A stretch of 64,000 nt of DNA. Origin: Candidatus Thermoplasmatota archaeon (GTDB lineage Archaea > Thermoplasmatota > SW-10-69-26 > JACQPN01 > JAJPHT01). Below the pieces are notes generated by a model. That model saw only the letters and a list, made by a program, of their open reading frames with translations, was not told where the DNA came from and made no database searches. How positions within the stretch are numbered: position 1 is the first letter of the stretch; each line of letters opens with the position of its first letter. Where the stretch lies: the NCBI GenBank assembly GCA_035540375.1, contig DATLGO010000058.1:1-64000 (forward strand), written 5' to 3'. A program made the translations under genes and the position numbers. This document shows, in pieces, positions 22,384-31,346 of the stretch.

Positions 22384-23724
22384 TCATCCCCCGAGCGCCG
22401 CGAAGATCGGGTGGTCCGCGAGGGCCTCGAACGCGGGCTCCGTTTGCGCCCGCGCCCCCGTCGCGGGGTCGAGACCCGCGGCGAGCTGGAGGCGCGCGAG
22501 CGCGTCCGCCGTCGCGCCGCGCATCGCGAGGTGGCGCGCGTGGTGGTAGAGGGCCCACGCGTCGGGCGGCGTCGCGGCGGCGGCGCGCGCGACGGCTTCG
22601 GCCGCCTCGTCCGCGCGCCCCACGCCTTCGAGCGCGAGGCCCCGCGAAAGGTGCGCGACGGCGAGGTCGGGCGCGAGCGCGAGGGCGGCGTCGAACCATC
22701 GTAGCGCGGTCGCGAAGTCGCGCTCGACGGCCGCGGCGCGGCCGCGCGCGAGGAACGACGCGGCGTCGGCGGTGGACGCGGGCGCCGGGGTCGGAGCGCG
22801 GCGCCGCGCGAGGACCGCGACGGCGGCGCCCGCCGGCACGGTGAGCGCGACCGCGAGCGCGACGAGGCCGAGATCGATCCCGTGCCCCGATCCCGCCGGT
22901 GCGACGAGGGCCGCGTCGCGCCGGTCCGCGGACGCGACGGGGCCGCCCGCGAGCCGTCCCCCGACAGCCTCGAAGCGCGTCGACCCCGTCGCGTCGGTCA
23001 GCGTGAAGACGTCGCCGCGCGCCTCGACCGCGGCGCGACCGTCGAGGACGAGACGGCCGTCCGCGATTTCGATGCGCGCCCACGTCCACCGCTCGACGGA
23101 GGAGAGCGGCGTGGGGGCGGCCCAGGTCACGCCGGTCTTGACGGCCCGCGTCTCGCCCGCGTTCGCGAGGTTGAACTCGACGTCCCAGACATAGACCGCG
23201 AAGGTCCCCTCGACGACGTGGCGGCCCTCCCGGGCGTCGAGCACGACGTGGTCGCTTCCCACGTCCGACGAGAAGGCGTCGCGGGGCAGCTCGCGCCATG
23301 CGCCGTGGCGCGGTGTCACGTCTGCGGCGCTCGAGAATCGCGGCTCGCCCTCGCCTTCGAAGGCGTATCGGTACGGCGCCGCGTTCGCGAGGCGCTCGAC
23401 CGCAAGGACGACGCCGCCGCCCATGCGGTCCGCGACGCCGCGCGCGGAGGCGAACGTGAAGGCGGCGTCGCTGCGACGGATTTCGTGCGAGCCCAGGTCG
23501 AGGTCGCCGATGCGGGCGGTCTCGACGCGATCGAGATTGTGGATGCGGACCGCCACCATGGCGCCTTCGAGAAGAAGCCTCGCGCTCGGCGGCGGAAGGT
23601 CCTCGCGTGGCGCGAGGAAGACGAGCGCGGGTTCGGAGTCGTACCGGGAGTCGCCGGCGCCCATAGCCGTTGGGCTCGCGAGGAGCAGGCCCGCGAGCGC
23701 GAGCGCGTACGCTGGAGTGTTCAT
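22384..23724 (-). CDS. membrane-anchored protein with C-terminal TPR repeats
   Basis: A signal peptide (ending TAMGAGD) is followed by about 250 residues of beta-rich exterior domain. One membrane helix lies at about residues 282-305 (LGLVALAVALTVPAGAAVAVL), then a basic RRR, so the C-terminus is cytoplasmic. That C-terminal part has at least three TPR-like repeats (FATALRWFDAALALAPDLAVA; GRADEAAEAVARAAA; GATADALARLQLAAGLDP), suggesting a protein-protein interaction surface. It may couple an external domain to cytoplasmic partners. I do not recognise the exterior domain. Confidence 0.78.
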   Translation of the reverse strand: MNTPAYALALAGLLLASPTAMGAGDSRYDSEPALVFLAPREDLPPPSARLLLEGAMVAVRIHNLDRVETARIGDLDLGSHEIRRSDAAFTFASARGVADRMGGGVVLAVERLANAAPYRYAFEGEGEPRFSSAADVTPRHGAWRELPRDAFSSDVGSDHVVLDAREGRHVVEGTFAVYVWDVEFNLANAGETRAVKTGVTWAAPTPLSSVERWTWARIEIADGRLVLDGRAAVEARGDVFTLTDATGSTRFEAVGGRLAGGPVASADRRDAALVAPAGSGHGIDLGLVALAVALTVPAGAAVAVLARRRAPTPAPASTADAASFLARGRAAAVERDFATALRWFDAALALAPDLAVAHLSRGLALEGVGRADEAAEAVARAAAATPPDAWALYHHARHLAMRGATADALARLQLAAGLDPATGARAQTEPAFEALADHPIFAALGG

Positions 23725-23832
23725 GCCAACCTCACCCTTTGCCTCGCCAGCCAGACGAGGCGTTCAGGTTGGACGCGCGTGGCGAGGGGATAAGAATTCC
23801 TGGGACGGCCCAGGTACCCGGCCCCGCGCGGG

Positions 23833-24669
23833 TCAATCGCGCGGCTCGACCGAGAACCGGTCGGCGCCCGTCGGGAGGAGGCCGGCCTCCGCCGCGCGGC
23901 GGGCGAAGGCGCGGAGGGCTTCGAGGCCGTCGTCGCCCATGTCGAGGGTGCGCGCGTTCACGTACATCGCGACGAATCGGTCCGTCTCCTCGCGGTCGAG
24001 GCCGCGACCGAAGGACCGCGCGTGCCGGAGCGCGTCGGCGCGGTGGGCGAGGCCCGCCTCGATCGAGGCCTTGAGGACGCGGCTTGCCGGCGCGAGCGCG
24101 TCGCCGAGCGCACGCTTCGCGGCGACGACGCCGAGCGGGAGGGGGAGGCCCGTCTCGTCGCGCCACCAGGCGCCGAGGTCGAGGACCTTCGCGAGGCCCT
24201 CCTTCGCGAAGGTGAGCTGGCCCTCGTGGATGACGAGGCCGAGGTCCGCTTCCTGGTCGCGGACCGCGTCGAGGATCGCGTCGAACGGACGCGTGACGGT
24301 CCGGAGGCCGGGCTTCGCGAGCGCGAGCGCGACGGCGGCCGTGGTCGAGGGTCCGGGGATCGCGACGAGACCCTTCCAGTCGACGGGCGCGCCGGCGCGC
24401 GCGACGACGATGGGCCCGTAGCCTTCGCCGAACGAGGCGCCGTGGCGCAGAAGCGTGTAGCGCTCCGCGACGCGCAGGAACGTGGCGGCGGAAAGGGCGC
24501 TCACGTCGGGCCCCGCGCCCGCGAGCGCCTCCTGGTTGAGCGTCGCGATGTCGCGCGCCGCGACGGAGACGGCGACGGCCGGGTCGGCGACGCGCCCGGT
24601 CGCGAGCGCCCACGCCATGAACGCGTCGTCGGGGTCGGGGCTGTGCGCGAACGAGACGGCCCGGGCCAC
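23833..24669 (-). CDS. mqnD: 1,4-dihydroxy-6-naphthoate synthase (MqnD)
   Basis: This is the futalosine-pathway enzyme that opens cyclic dehypoxanthine futalosine to give 1,4-dihydroxy-6-naphthoate. The 278-residue protein has the periplasmic-binding-protein fold. Diagnostic blocks are SFAHSPDPDDAFMAW near the N-terminus, the GYGPIVVAR strand, PGPSTTAA, and LGLVIHEGQLTF with the catalytic histidine. The GTG chosen gives a leader-free start behind CTTCAAGG about 25 nt upstream. It is divergent from the UbiD-type decarboxylase gene and faces the same pathway cluster. Confidence 0.92.
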   Translation of the reverse strand: MARAVSFAHSPDPDDAFMAWALATGRVADPAVAVSVAARDIATLNQEALAGAGPDVSALSAATFLRVAERYTLLRHGASFGEGYGPIVVARAGAPVDWKGLVAIPGPSTTAAVALALAKPGLRTVTRPFDAILDAVRDQEADLGLVIHEGQLTFAKEGLAKVLDLGAWWRDETGLPLPLGVVAAKRALGDALAPASRVLKASIEAGLAHRADALRHARSFGRGLDREETDRFVAMYVNARTLDMGDDGLEALRAFARRAAEAGLLPTGADRFSVEPRD

Positions 24670-24726
24670 GGCGACGCAACGTCCGGACCCGCCTTGAAGG
24701 TCCCGGAATCGTCCGCGCCGAGAAAG

Positions 24727-24734
24727 GCTATTTG
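24727..24734 (+). promoter_or_regulatory. TATA box of the ubiD-like gene
   Basis: GCTATTTG is centred about 27 nt before the GTG start, predicting a leaderless transcript. Confidence 0.5.
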
Positions 24735-24757
24735 GGGCCGACCGGGCTTCGCGGAGC

Positions 24758-26599
24758 GTGGCCGGCCCCCGGGACCTCCGCGCGTTCATCGACACCCTCG
24801 AAGCCGAGGGCGAGCTCGTCCGCGTCCGCGCGGAAGTGGACCCCGTCCTCGAGATGACGGAGGTGTACGACCGCGTCGTGAAGCGCGGCGGGCCCGCGCT
24901 CCTTTTCGAGCGCCCCAAGGGGTCCGGGATCCCCGTGCTCCTGAACGCCCTCGGCACCGACCGCCGCATGGCGCTCGCGCTCGGGCGCGCGCCCGAGGAG
25001 ATCGGCGTCGAGGCCGCCTCGCTCCTCAAGCCCAGGCCGCCGCGCTCGCTCGGCGAAGCCTGGAGATTCGCGATGAAGTACAAAGGCCTCCTCCGCGTGC
25101 CGCCGAAGCGCGTGCGCCGCGCGGCGTGCCAGGAGGTCGTGCTCACGGGCGACGCGGTGGACCTCGCGCGCCTCCCGATCCAGCAGTGCTGGCCCGAGGA
25201 CGCGGGACGCTTCGTCACGCTCCCGCTCGTGTTCACGAGGGACCCCGAGACGGGCGAGCGCAACATCGGCATGTACCGCATGCAGGTGTTCGACAGGAAT
25301 ACGACCGGGATGCACTGGCAGACCCACAAGCACGGCCGCATGCACCTCGACAAGGCGCGCGCGATGGGCCTCGACCGCCTTCCCGTCTCGGTCGCGCTCG
25401 GCGGCGACCCGGCGCTCATCTACGCGGCGACGGCGCCGCTTCCGCCCGGGATCGACGAGCTGCTCCTTGCGGGCTTCATCCGCAAGCGCCGCACGGAGAT
25501 CGTGAAGTGCGTCACGAACGACCTCGAGGTCCCTGCCTCCGCGGAAATCGTGCTCGAAGGCCACGTCGACGTGAACGAGCCCTTCCGCCGCGAAGGCCCG
25601 TTCGGCGACCACACGGGATTCTACTCGCTCGCGGACGACTTCCCCGCATTCCACGTCACGGCGATCACGATGCGCAAGGACGCGATCTATCCGTCCACCG
25701 TCGTCGGCGTGCCGCCGCACGAGGACGCCGCGATCGGCCGCGCGACCGAGCGCATGTTCCTGCACCTCCTGCGTTTCCAGATCCCGGAGCTCGTCGACAT
25801 GCGCATGCCGGTGGCGGGCGGGTTCCACAACCTCATGCTCGTCTCGGTGAAGAAGGCCTACCCGGGCCACGCCCGCAAGGCCATGATGTCGCTTTGGGGC
25901 GCGGGCATGATCGCGCTCGAGAAGGTGCTCGTCGTCTACGACGGCGACGAGGACATCTCGGACGCGCGCGCCGCCCTCCTGCGCGCCGTCGCGCGCCTCG
26001 ACCCCGCCCGCGATCTGCTCGTGCTCGACCAGATGCCGACGGACACGCTCGACCACGCCTCGCCCTTCCCCGACCTCGGGTCGCATCTCGGCCTCGACGC
26101 GACGCGGCCCGTGGGCGCGGAGGCGCCGCGGGCGCCGCAAAGCGCGGGCGAGCCCGCCTCAGGGGCGCGCGTCCGCGCGACGCTTCCCGGGGCCGTCGCC
26201 GTCCACCGGCCCGGGCCGGGACTCCTCCTCGTCGCGGTGCGCAAGGAGAAGGCCGGCGCCGCGCGCGCGGCGCTCGACCGGCTCTGGGACGCGGGTGTCG
26301 CGACGGACGACCTCGTCGTCGTGCTCGACGCGGACGTGCCCGTCGAGAACGAGTACCTCGCGCTCTTCCACGCGCTCGCGAACCTCGACCCCGCGCGCGA
26401 CCTCGTTCTCCGGCGCGACGGCGCCGGCGCGCGGGGCGACCGGCCCCGCGTGGGCCTCGACGCGACGCGCAAGCGGCCCGAGGAGGGCGGCCGCGACCCG
26501 TGGCCTGGCCTCGTCGTGATGGACGACGCGACGAAGGCGAAGGTCACCGCGCGGTGGAGCGCGTACGGCCTCCCGGAGCGCTTCCGCGACCCGGTCTGA
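24758..26599 (+). CDS. mqnL: UbiD-family decarboxylase, probable menaquinone step (MqnL-like)
   Basis: This is a prenylated-FMN-dependent UbiD-type decarboxylase. In the futalosine pathway such an enzyme removes the carboxylate from the (prenylated) naphthoate ring. The 613-residue protein shows the UbiD blocks RNIGMYRMQVFD with the conserved Arg, HKHGRMH, and the catalytic EGHVDVNEP...EGPFGDHTGFYS with paired glutamates. MMSLWGAG is near the C-terminal half. It is longer than many UbiD proteins because of an Arg/Ala-rich insert after about residue 450. Placement between mqnD and the UbiA gene supports the menaquinone role; the flavin prenyltransferase (UbiX/MqnM) is not in the window. Confidence 0.9.
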   Translation: MAGPRDLRAFIDTLEAEGELVRVRAEVDPVLEMTEVYDRVVKRGGPALLFERPKGSGIPVLLNALGTDRRMALALGRAPEEIGVEAASLLKPRPPRSLGEAWRFAMKYKGLLRVPPKRVRRAACQEVVLTGDAVDLARLPIQQCWPEDAGRFVTLPLVFTRDPETGERNIGMYRMQVFDRNTTGMHWQTHKHGRMHLDKARAMGLDRLPVSVALGGDPALIYAATAPLPPGIDELLLAGFIRKRRTEIVKCVTNDLEVPASAEIVLEGHVDVNEPFRREGPFGDHTGFYSLADDFPAFHVTAITMRKDAIYPSTVVGVPPHEDAAIGRATERMFLHLLRFQIPELVDMRMPVAGGFHNLMLVSVKKAYPGHARKAMMSLWGAGMIALEKVLVVYDGDEDISDARAALLRAVARLDPARDLLVLDQMPTDTLDHASPFPDLGSHLGLDATRPVGAEAPRAPQSAGEPASGARVRATLPGAVAVHRPGPGLLLVAVRKEKAGAARAALDRLWDAGVATDDLVVVLDADVPVENEYLALFHALANLDPARDLVLRRDGAGARGDRPRVGLDATRKRPEEGGRDPWPGLVVMDDATKAKVTARWSAYGLPERFRDPV

Positions 26600-27031
26600 T
26601 CACGCTTCCCACGTCTCGAGCGCGAGCTCGACGGGCTCGTACGCGGCGAGCGCGAGCGCGGCCTCGAGCCAACCCGCGGACGCGAGGAGGTCGCGCGCCT
26701 GGGGCTCGCCCTCAAGCGCGGGCGTCGCCTCCGCGAGCCGCGTCATGAGGTCGGGGGTCGCGGCGAGCGCGAGGCGCGCCGTCGCCGCGTCGGGGCCCGC
26801 GGCCTCGCCGACGAACGACCACGCGGGTCCTCCGTCCTTCGCGAGGCGCCGGACCTCGCCGAGGCTCGTCTCGACGAAGAGGTGGATGGGCCCCTCCGGG
26901 GACCGGAAGGAGCCGCGCGCCGCGACGTCGACGCACGTCGCCGACACCTGGACGCCCTCGGCCGCGTCGAGGTGGAGGTCGCCCTGGATGCGGACGTGGC
27001 GGTCGAAGGCCTCGGGGTCGAGCGCGCCCAT
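26600..27031 (-). CDS. hypothetical protein inside the menaquinone cluster
   Basis: This 143-residue soluble protein has no signal peptide or membrane segment, an N-terminal beta-rich half and a C-terminal alanine/leucine-rich helical half. I recognise no domain. It is convergent with the UbiD-type gene (stops adjacent, no gap) and divergent from the UbiA gene with 85 bp between starts. Its position among mqn genes makes a link to quinone metabolism possible but unproven. Codon use matches the neighbours, supporting a real gene. Confidence 0.7.
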   Translation of the reverse strand: MGALDPEAFDRHVRIQGDLHLDAAEGVQVSATCVDVAARGSFRSPEGPIHLFVETSLGEVRRLAKDGGPAWSFVGEAAGPDAATARLALAATPDLMTRLAEATPALEGEPQARDLLASAGWLEAALALAAYEPVELALETWEA

Positions 27032-27116
27032 GGTCCTCGTTCTCGCACGCCCTGACGTGAACCTTTCGACCCCGGCCCGGGGGAGGTTTCAAGGGACGGA
27101 CCGGCCTCCCCTGGCC

Positions 27117-28022
27117 GTGGCCGTTCTCCCCGCCGCGAGCGCCCGGACACGGACGTCCCTGGGAACGATCCTCGAGTTCGTCAAGATCGAGCACTCGCTC
27201 TTCGCGCTTCCGTTCGTGCTTGCGGGCATGGTGGTCGGCCTCGTCGCCGTCGGACGGCCCCTCGAAGCCTCCTGGGAGAACGCGCGCCTCCTCGCGCTCG
27301 TCCTCGCGGCCGCCGTCTCCGCCCGGACGCTCGCGATGACGCTCAACCGCATCCTCGACCGCGCAATCGACGCGGCGAACCCTCGCACCGCCTCGCGCGC
27401 GCTCGCCTCCGGCGCGATGGGCCTCTCGACGGCGTGGACGCTCGCGGCCGCGTCGCTCGCGGTCCTCGCGGTCTCGGCCGCGCTCCTCAACCCCCTCTGC
27501 CTCGCGCTCGCGCCGCTCCTCGTCGGCCTCTTCTTCGCCTACCCGTACGCGAAGCGCCATACGTGGGCCTGCCATTTCGTCCTCGGCCTCGCCTTCTTCT
27601 CGGCGCCCGGCGGGGGCTTCCTCGCGGTGACCGGGAGCTTCGACGCCACGTGGCTCGGCGTCTTCTTCGGGTTCGCCGCCTTCTTCTGGGTCGCGGGCTT
27701 CGACGTCGTCTACGCGCTCCTCGACGTCGAGCACGACCGGGCTCACGGCATCCGCAGCATCCCCGCGCGCTTCGGGGTCGCGGGCGCGCGCGCGTGGGCG
27801 AGGGCGCTGCACGCGCTCACGGTCCTCGCGCTTGCCGGAGCCGGCCTCGTGCTCGCGCTCGCGTGGCCGTACTGGGTCGCGGTCGCGCTCGTCGCGGGCC
27901 TTCTCGCGTACGAGCACCTCATCGCGGATCCGAAGGACCCCGTCGCGCTCAACAAGGCGTTCTTCAACGTGAACGCCGGGATCGGCTGGATCGTCCTCGC
28001 GGGCCTCCTTCTCGGGCTTTAG
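27117..28022 (+). CDS. mqnP: UbiA-family prenyltransferase (MqnP-like)
   Basis: This integral membrane prenyltransferase probably attaches the isoprenoid tail to the naphthoate ring in menaquinone synthesis. The 301-residue protein has about eight to nine membrane helices and the two aspartate-rich UbiA motifs: NRILDRAID (magnesium/diphosphate binding) near residue 77 and DVEHDRAHGIRSIP near residue 205. I chose the GTG giving an N-terminus one short segment before the typical LEFVKIEHSLFALPF block. It sits between the UbiD-type and mqnC genes. Archaeal UbiA proteins can also make archaeal lipids, but the neighbours favour menaquinone. Confidence 0.9.
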   Translation: MAVLPAASARTRTSLGTILEFVKIEHSLFALPFVLAGMVVGLVAVGRPLEASWENARLLALVLAAAVSARTLAMTLNRILDRAIDAANPRTASRALASGAMGLSTAWTLAAASLAVLAVSAALLNPLCLALAPLLVGLFFAYPYAKRHTWACHFVLGLAFFSAPGGGFLAVTGSFDATWLGVFFGFAAFFWVAGFDVVYALLDVEHDRAHGIRSIPARFGVAGARAWARALHALTVLALAGAGLVLALAWPYWVAVALVAGLLAYEHLIADPKDPVALNKAFFNVNAGIGWIVLAGLLLGL

Positions 28023-28144
28023 AGGATGGGCCACGCGACGATGTCGCGATCCTCGCACCTGAAGCACGAGCGGATCGAATCCGGATCGGGCGGCGGCACG
28101 GGCGTCCAGGCCGACCCGCACGCGCGGCATTCGAAGCGATACAT
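28019..28144 (-). CDS. mini zinc-ribbon protein (41 residues)
   Basis: A very short gene encoding MYRFECRACG...CFRC... with two CxxC knuckles 17 residues apart (Cys 6/9 and 27/30), the signature of a single zinc ribbon. It lies 62 nt downstream of mqnC on the same strand, so it may be the last gene of the mqnE-mqnA-mqnC transcript. Its stop overlaps the end of the UbiA gene by 3 nt. No clear ribosome site was seen. Possible roles are rubredoxin-like metal binding or a nucleic-acid-binding adaptor; I cannot decide. Confidence 0.7.
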   Translation of the reverse strand: MYRFECRACGSAWTPVPPPDPDSIRSCFRCEDRDIVAWPIL

Positions 28145-28206
28145 CGGGCGCGGGCCGGGAGCGGTCGTGCTTCAGGCCTCTGGAACGGGCGGCGAAGGTT
28201 CGCCGC

Positions 28207-29391
28207 TCACCGTCCGCCGAGCGTCACGCGGGCGGGCCGGCCCCGGTTCCCGACCGCGCCGAGGTGCACCGCGAGGCGGTCGCCCGGGGGAACGGGCCGC
28301 TCGTCCTCGGTCGGCGCGTCGAAGCGCTTGAGGATCTCGTAGTACGTGTTGCGCTGCGCGGGGACGTAGCCCGCATCGCGGATCGCGCGCCGGCACGCGG
28401 CCGGGTTCATGCCGAAGAGCGTGCCCGCGGCGCTGATCACGTTCTCCTCCATGAGGATCCCGCCCCAGTCGTCCGCGCCGCACGCGAGGGCGACCTCGGC
28501 GACCTTCGGGCCTTCCGTGACCCACCCGCTCTGGACGTGCGCGATGTTGTCGAGGTAGAGGCGCGAGAGCGCGATCACGCGCAGATACTCGTCCGCGGTC
28601 GCGGTCGGGTGCTTGAGCGCGGTGGACCCGTCGGATTGGAACGTCCACGGGATGAACGCCGTGAAGCCCTTCGTCTCGTCCTGGAGGGCGCGCACGCGCC
28701 GCCAGTGCTCGATGCGGTCCTCGAGCGCCTCGCCCATGCCGAACATCATGGTCGCGGTCGTGGGCATCCCGAGGCGGTGCGCCGTGCGGTGGATGTCGAT
28801 GTAGACGTCCGCGGGCGACTTGAGCGGGGAAACCCGCGCGCGCACCCGGTCCGAGAGGATCTCCATCCCTCCGCCCGGAAGCGAGCGCATGCCCGCGGCC
28901 TTGAGGCGGCGGAGGACCTCCTCGTGCGTGATGCCTTCCGTCTTCGCGAAGAAGTCGATCTCCGTCGCGGTGAGGCTGTGGAGGTCCACCGTCGGGAAGC
29001 GCGCCTTCACGGCGCGGAAGACGTCCTCGACGTAGCCGAGCGCGGCCTTCTCGTTGAGGCCGCCCTGCAGGAGCACCTGCGTGCCGCCGAGCGCCACGAG
29101 GGGCTCGACCTTCGCGAGGATCTCGTCGATCGAGAGGACGTAGGCGTCCTTGTCCTTCTCGGTGCGGTAGAACGCGCAGAAGCTGCAGAACGCGTTGCAG
29201 ACGTTCGTGTAGTTGATGTTGCGGTCGCAGACGTACGTGACGACGCGCGGGTCCGTCACGCGCTCGCGCGCGGCGTTCGCGGCGCGGGCGAGCACGTGGA
29301 AGGGGGCGCGCCACGCCTCCGCGGCCTCCGCGTCGGTGAGCCGCCGCTCGCCGCGCGCGACCTCGCCGAGCACGCGCGCGATCGCCGTCAC
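28207..29391 (-). CDS. mqnC: cyclic dehypoxanthine futalosine synthase (MqnC)
   Basis: This radical SAM enzyme cyclises dehypoxanthine futalosine in the futalosine menaquinone pathway. The 394-residue protein has the CxxxCxxC cluster at Cys65, Cys69 and Cys72 (CNAFCSFC) for the 4Fe-4S centre, the GGTQVLLQGG strand, SLPGGGMEI, and a TIM-barrel ending with the MqnC/E-specific DDWGGILMEENVISAAG block. It starts at a GTG that overlaps the mqnA stop (GTGA), so translation is coupled. It is third in the mqnE-mqnA-mqnC operon. Confidence 0.95.
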   Translation of the reverse strand: MTAIARVLGEVARGERRLTDAEAAEAWRAPFHVLARAANAARERVTDPRVVTYVCDRNINYTNVCNAFCSFCAFYRTEKDKDAYVLSIDEILAKVEPLVALGGTQVLLQGGLNEKAALGYVEDVFRAVKARFPTVDLHSLTATEIDFFAKTEGITHEEVLRRLKAAGMRSLPGGGMEILSDRVRARVSPLKSPADVYIDIHRTAHRLGMPTTATMMFGMGEALEDRIEHWRRVRALQDETKGFTAFIPWTFQSDGSTALKHPTATADEYLRVIALSRLYLDNIAHVQSGWVTEGPKVAEVALACGADDWGGILMEENVISAAGTLFGMNPAACRRAIRDAGYVPAQRNTYYEILKRFDAPTEDERPVPPGDRLAVHLGAVGNRGRPARVTLGGR

Positions 29392-30227
29392 GGCGCGGCC
29401 TCCGGGACGACGACGCGCGGCGGGCGAGGGATCGCGCCGATCGCGTGCGCGCGCTCGAAGAACGCGGCGAGGCCCGCGGATTCCTTCGCGCCGAGGTCGT
29501 AGCGCAGGTCGCGGAAGTACGCGCTGAGAAAGGCGCGCGAGTAGGCGAACTGGAGGTCGCGTCGCGCGGCCTCGACGATCGCGAAGCGGTTCGCGTCGCC
29601 CCACGCCTTCGAGGCGACGAGCGCGTCGCGCACCTCGCGGAAGGCGGCGGGATTCGCCTCGGCCCACGATCGGCGCGCGCACCAGAGGCCGAACACCATG
29701 GGCGTTCCCGTGAGCGCGGTCCAGGCGTCGCCGAGGTCCGTCCGCCCGAGGTGCGGGTAGGCGAGCGCGGCGCGGAGGGCCTGGTCGCCGATGAGGAGCG
29801 CGCCCTCGACCGACACGCCAATCTCCTCCGGGTCGACCGTCGTCTGGAACGGCGTCGCGTCGACCTTGAGCGACTCGCGAAGGAGGATGCGCAGGAGCAC
29901 CTCGCTCGTCGCGGACTCGTCGGTGACGGCGATGCGGCCTCCGCGGAGCGTCTCGCGGCTTCCGCGGTAGACGAGGTTCACGGAGTGCACGAAGCCCGTG
30001 CTGTTGATCGAGAGGCCGGGAAGAAGCACGAGGTCGTCCGCGTGGCGCGCGTAATGCACGCTCGAAACGCTCGCGACGTCCACGGCGCCTTCGACGAGCG
30101 CGCGGTTGAGCGCCGCGGGCGGGCCCCGCACGAGCTCGAGTCCCACGGGTCGCGGAACGTGGCCCGCCACGAGCGCGTGGTACACGGGCCGCGAGTTCAG
30201 GAAGTCGATCATGCCGAGGCGCGTCAC
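29388..30227 (-). CDS. mqnA: chorismate dehydratase (MqnA)
   Basis: This enzyme dehydrates chorismate to 3-[(1-carboxyvinyl)oxy]benzoate, the first committed step of the futalosine route. It has 279 residues and the same periplasmic-binding-protein-like fold as MqnD. Blocks include RLGMIDFLNSRPVYHAL at the start, DVASVSSVHYARH, SINSTGFVHSV, and IGDQAL. It starts at a GTG overlapping the mqnE stop and its own stop overlaps the mqnC start, forming a tightly coupled three-gene unit. The next pathway enzymes are its direct neighbours. Confidence 0.94.
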   Translation of the reverse strand: MTRLGMIDFLNSRPVYHALVAGHVPRPVGLELVRGPPAALNRALVEGAVDVASVSSVHYARHADDLVLLPGLSINSTGFVHSVNLVYRGSRETLRGGRIAVTDESATSEVLLRILLRESLKVDATPFQTTVDPEEIGVSVEGALLIGDQALRAALAYPHLGRTDLGDAWTALTGTPMVFGLWCARRSWAEANPAAFREVRDALVASKAWGDANRFAIVEAARRDLQFAYSRAFLSAYFRDLRYDLGAKESAGLAAFFERAHAIGAIPRPPRVVVPEAAP

Positions 30228-31324
30228 GCGACCGCCTCCTCGCGGCGGATCGTCCGGTACGAACCATAGGCGTAGACGGGCTCGAAGCCGGCCTCGCGGA
30301 TGTAGCGCGGGACGTCCGAGTTCCTGACGAGCGCCCACGTGCGCGCGCCGGCCGCGTCGAGGATGCGCTCCTCGAACGCGGAGCCGCCGATGTCGTCGAC
30401 GCCCCAGTTCAACGCGACCTGCGCCATCGGCTTCCCGATCGTGATCCACGGGAGCTTGACGTGGTCGACGTTGTCGAGGTAGAGGCGCGCGATCGCGACC
30501 ATGCGCAGGTCGTCGAACGCGGTCGACCCCGGCGCGCCCGTCTTCGCGTGGAGCGCCGTGTTCTCGGGATTCCACCGGAGCGCGGTGAAGGCGCGGAAGC
30601 CGCCCGTCTTGTCCTGCAGCTCGCGGATGCGGCGAAGGTGGTCGATGCGCTCCGCGGGCGTCTCGACGTGGCCGTAGAGGATGGAGACGTTCGTGGGGAT
30701 CCCGAGACGGTGCGCCGTCTCGTGGACCTCGAGGAAGCGGTCGCCCGCGATCTTCGTCGCCATCATGCGCTTGCGCGCCTCCGGGTGGAAGACCTCCGCG
30801 CCGCCGCCGGGGATCGAATCGAGGCCCGCCGCGACGAGGCGCTTCAGCGTCGCCTCGATCGAAAGCTTCTCGAGCTTCGCGAGGAAGTCGACCTCCACGC
30901 CCGTCATGCCCTGGATCTCGACCTCGGGCGCGACGCGCTTGAGCGCGCGGAACATGGCCTCGAGGTATTCGAGGTCGCACTCGGGCGTCATGCCGCCCAC
31001 GACGTGGAACTCGGTGATGCCGGCCTCGACGGCCGCGCGCGCCTTCGCCTCGATGTCCGAAAGCGAGAGCACGTAGGCGCCCTTCTCGCCGGGCTTGCGG
31101 TAGAACGCGCAGAAGCCGCAGTCCGCGGCGCACACGTTCGTGTGGTTGAGGTTGAGGTCGTCGCGGTAGTAGACGCGGTCGCCGTGCCGCGCGCGACGGA
31201 CGCGGTCCGCGAGCGCGCCGAGGGCGAGGACGTCGCGCTCCGCAAAGAGGGCCTCGGCCTCGTCGTCCGGGAGGCGCTCGCGGCGCTCGAGGCGCCGCGC
31301 CGCCTGGTCGAGGGCCTGGCTCAT
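30224..31324 (-). CDS. mqnE: aminofutalosine synthase (MqnE)
   Basis: This radical SAM enzyme joins the MqnA product to S-adenosylmethionine to make 6-amino-6-deoxyfutalosine. The cluster cysteines CAADCGFC are at 65, 69 and 72. It also has EFHVVGGMTPE, SIPGGGAEVF and the DDIGGSAFEERILDAAG block, which distinguish it from MqnC. It has 366 residues from the ATG; a GTG two codons earlier is possible. It is the first gene of the operon, with a TATA box about 25 nt upstream suggesting a leaderless message. The nucleosidase/deaminase step needed between MqnE and MqnC is not in the window. Confidence 0.94.
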   Translation of the reverse strand: MSQALDQAARRLERRERLPDDEAEALFAERDVLALGALADRVRRARHGDRVYYRDDLNLNHTNVCAADCGFCAFYRKPGEKGAYVLSLSDIEAKARAAVEAGITEFHVVGGMTPECDLEYLEAMFRALKRVAPEVEIQGMTGVEVDFLAKLEKLSIEATLKRLVAAGLDSIPGGGAEVFHPEARKRMMATKIAGDRFLEVHETAHRLGIPTNVSILYGHVETPAERIDHLRRIRELQDKTGGFRAFTALRWNPENTALHAKTGAPGSTAFDDLRMVAIARLYLDNVDHVKLPWITIGKPMAQVALNWGVDDIGGSAFEERILDAAGARTWALVRNSDVPRYIREAGFEPVYAYGSYRTIRREEAVA

Positions 31325-31346
31325 GGGCACGCGGAAGGGAACGGCC

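Noticed and set aside
28026-28331. 101-codon plus-strand frame between the UbiA and mqnC genes
   Set aside because: The opposite strand carries the CxxC mini-gene and the end of mqnC; the plus-strand product is low complexity.
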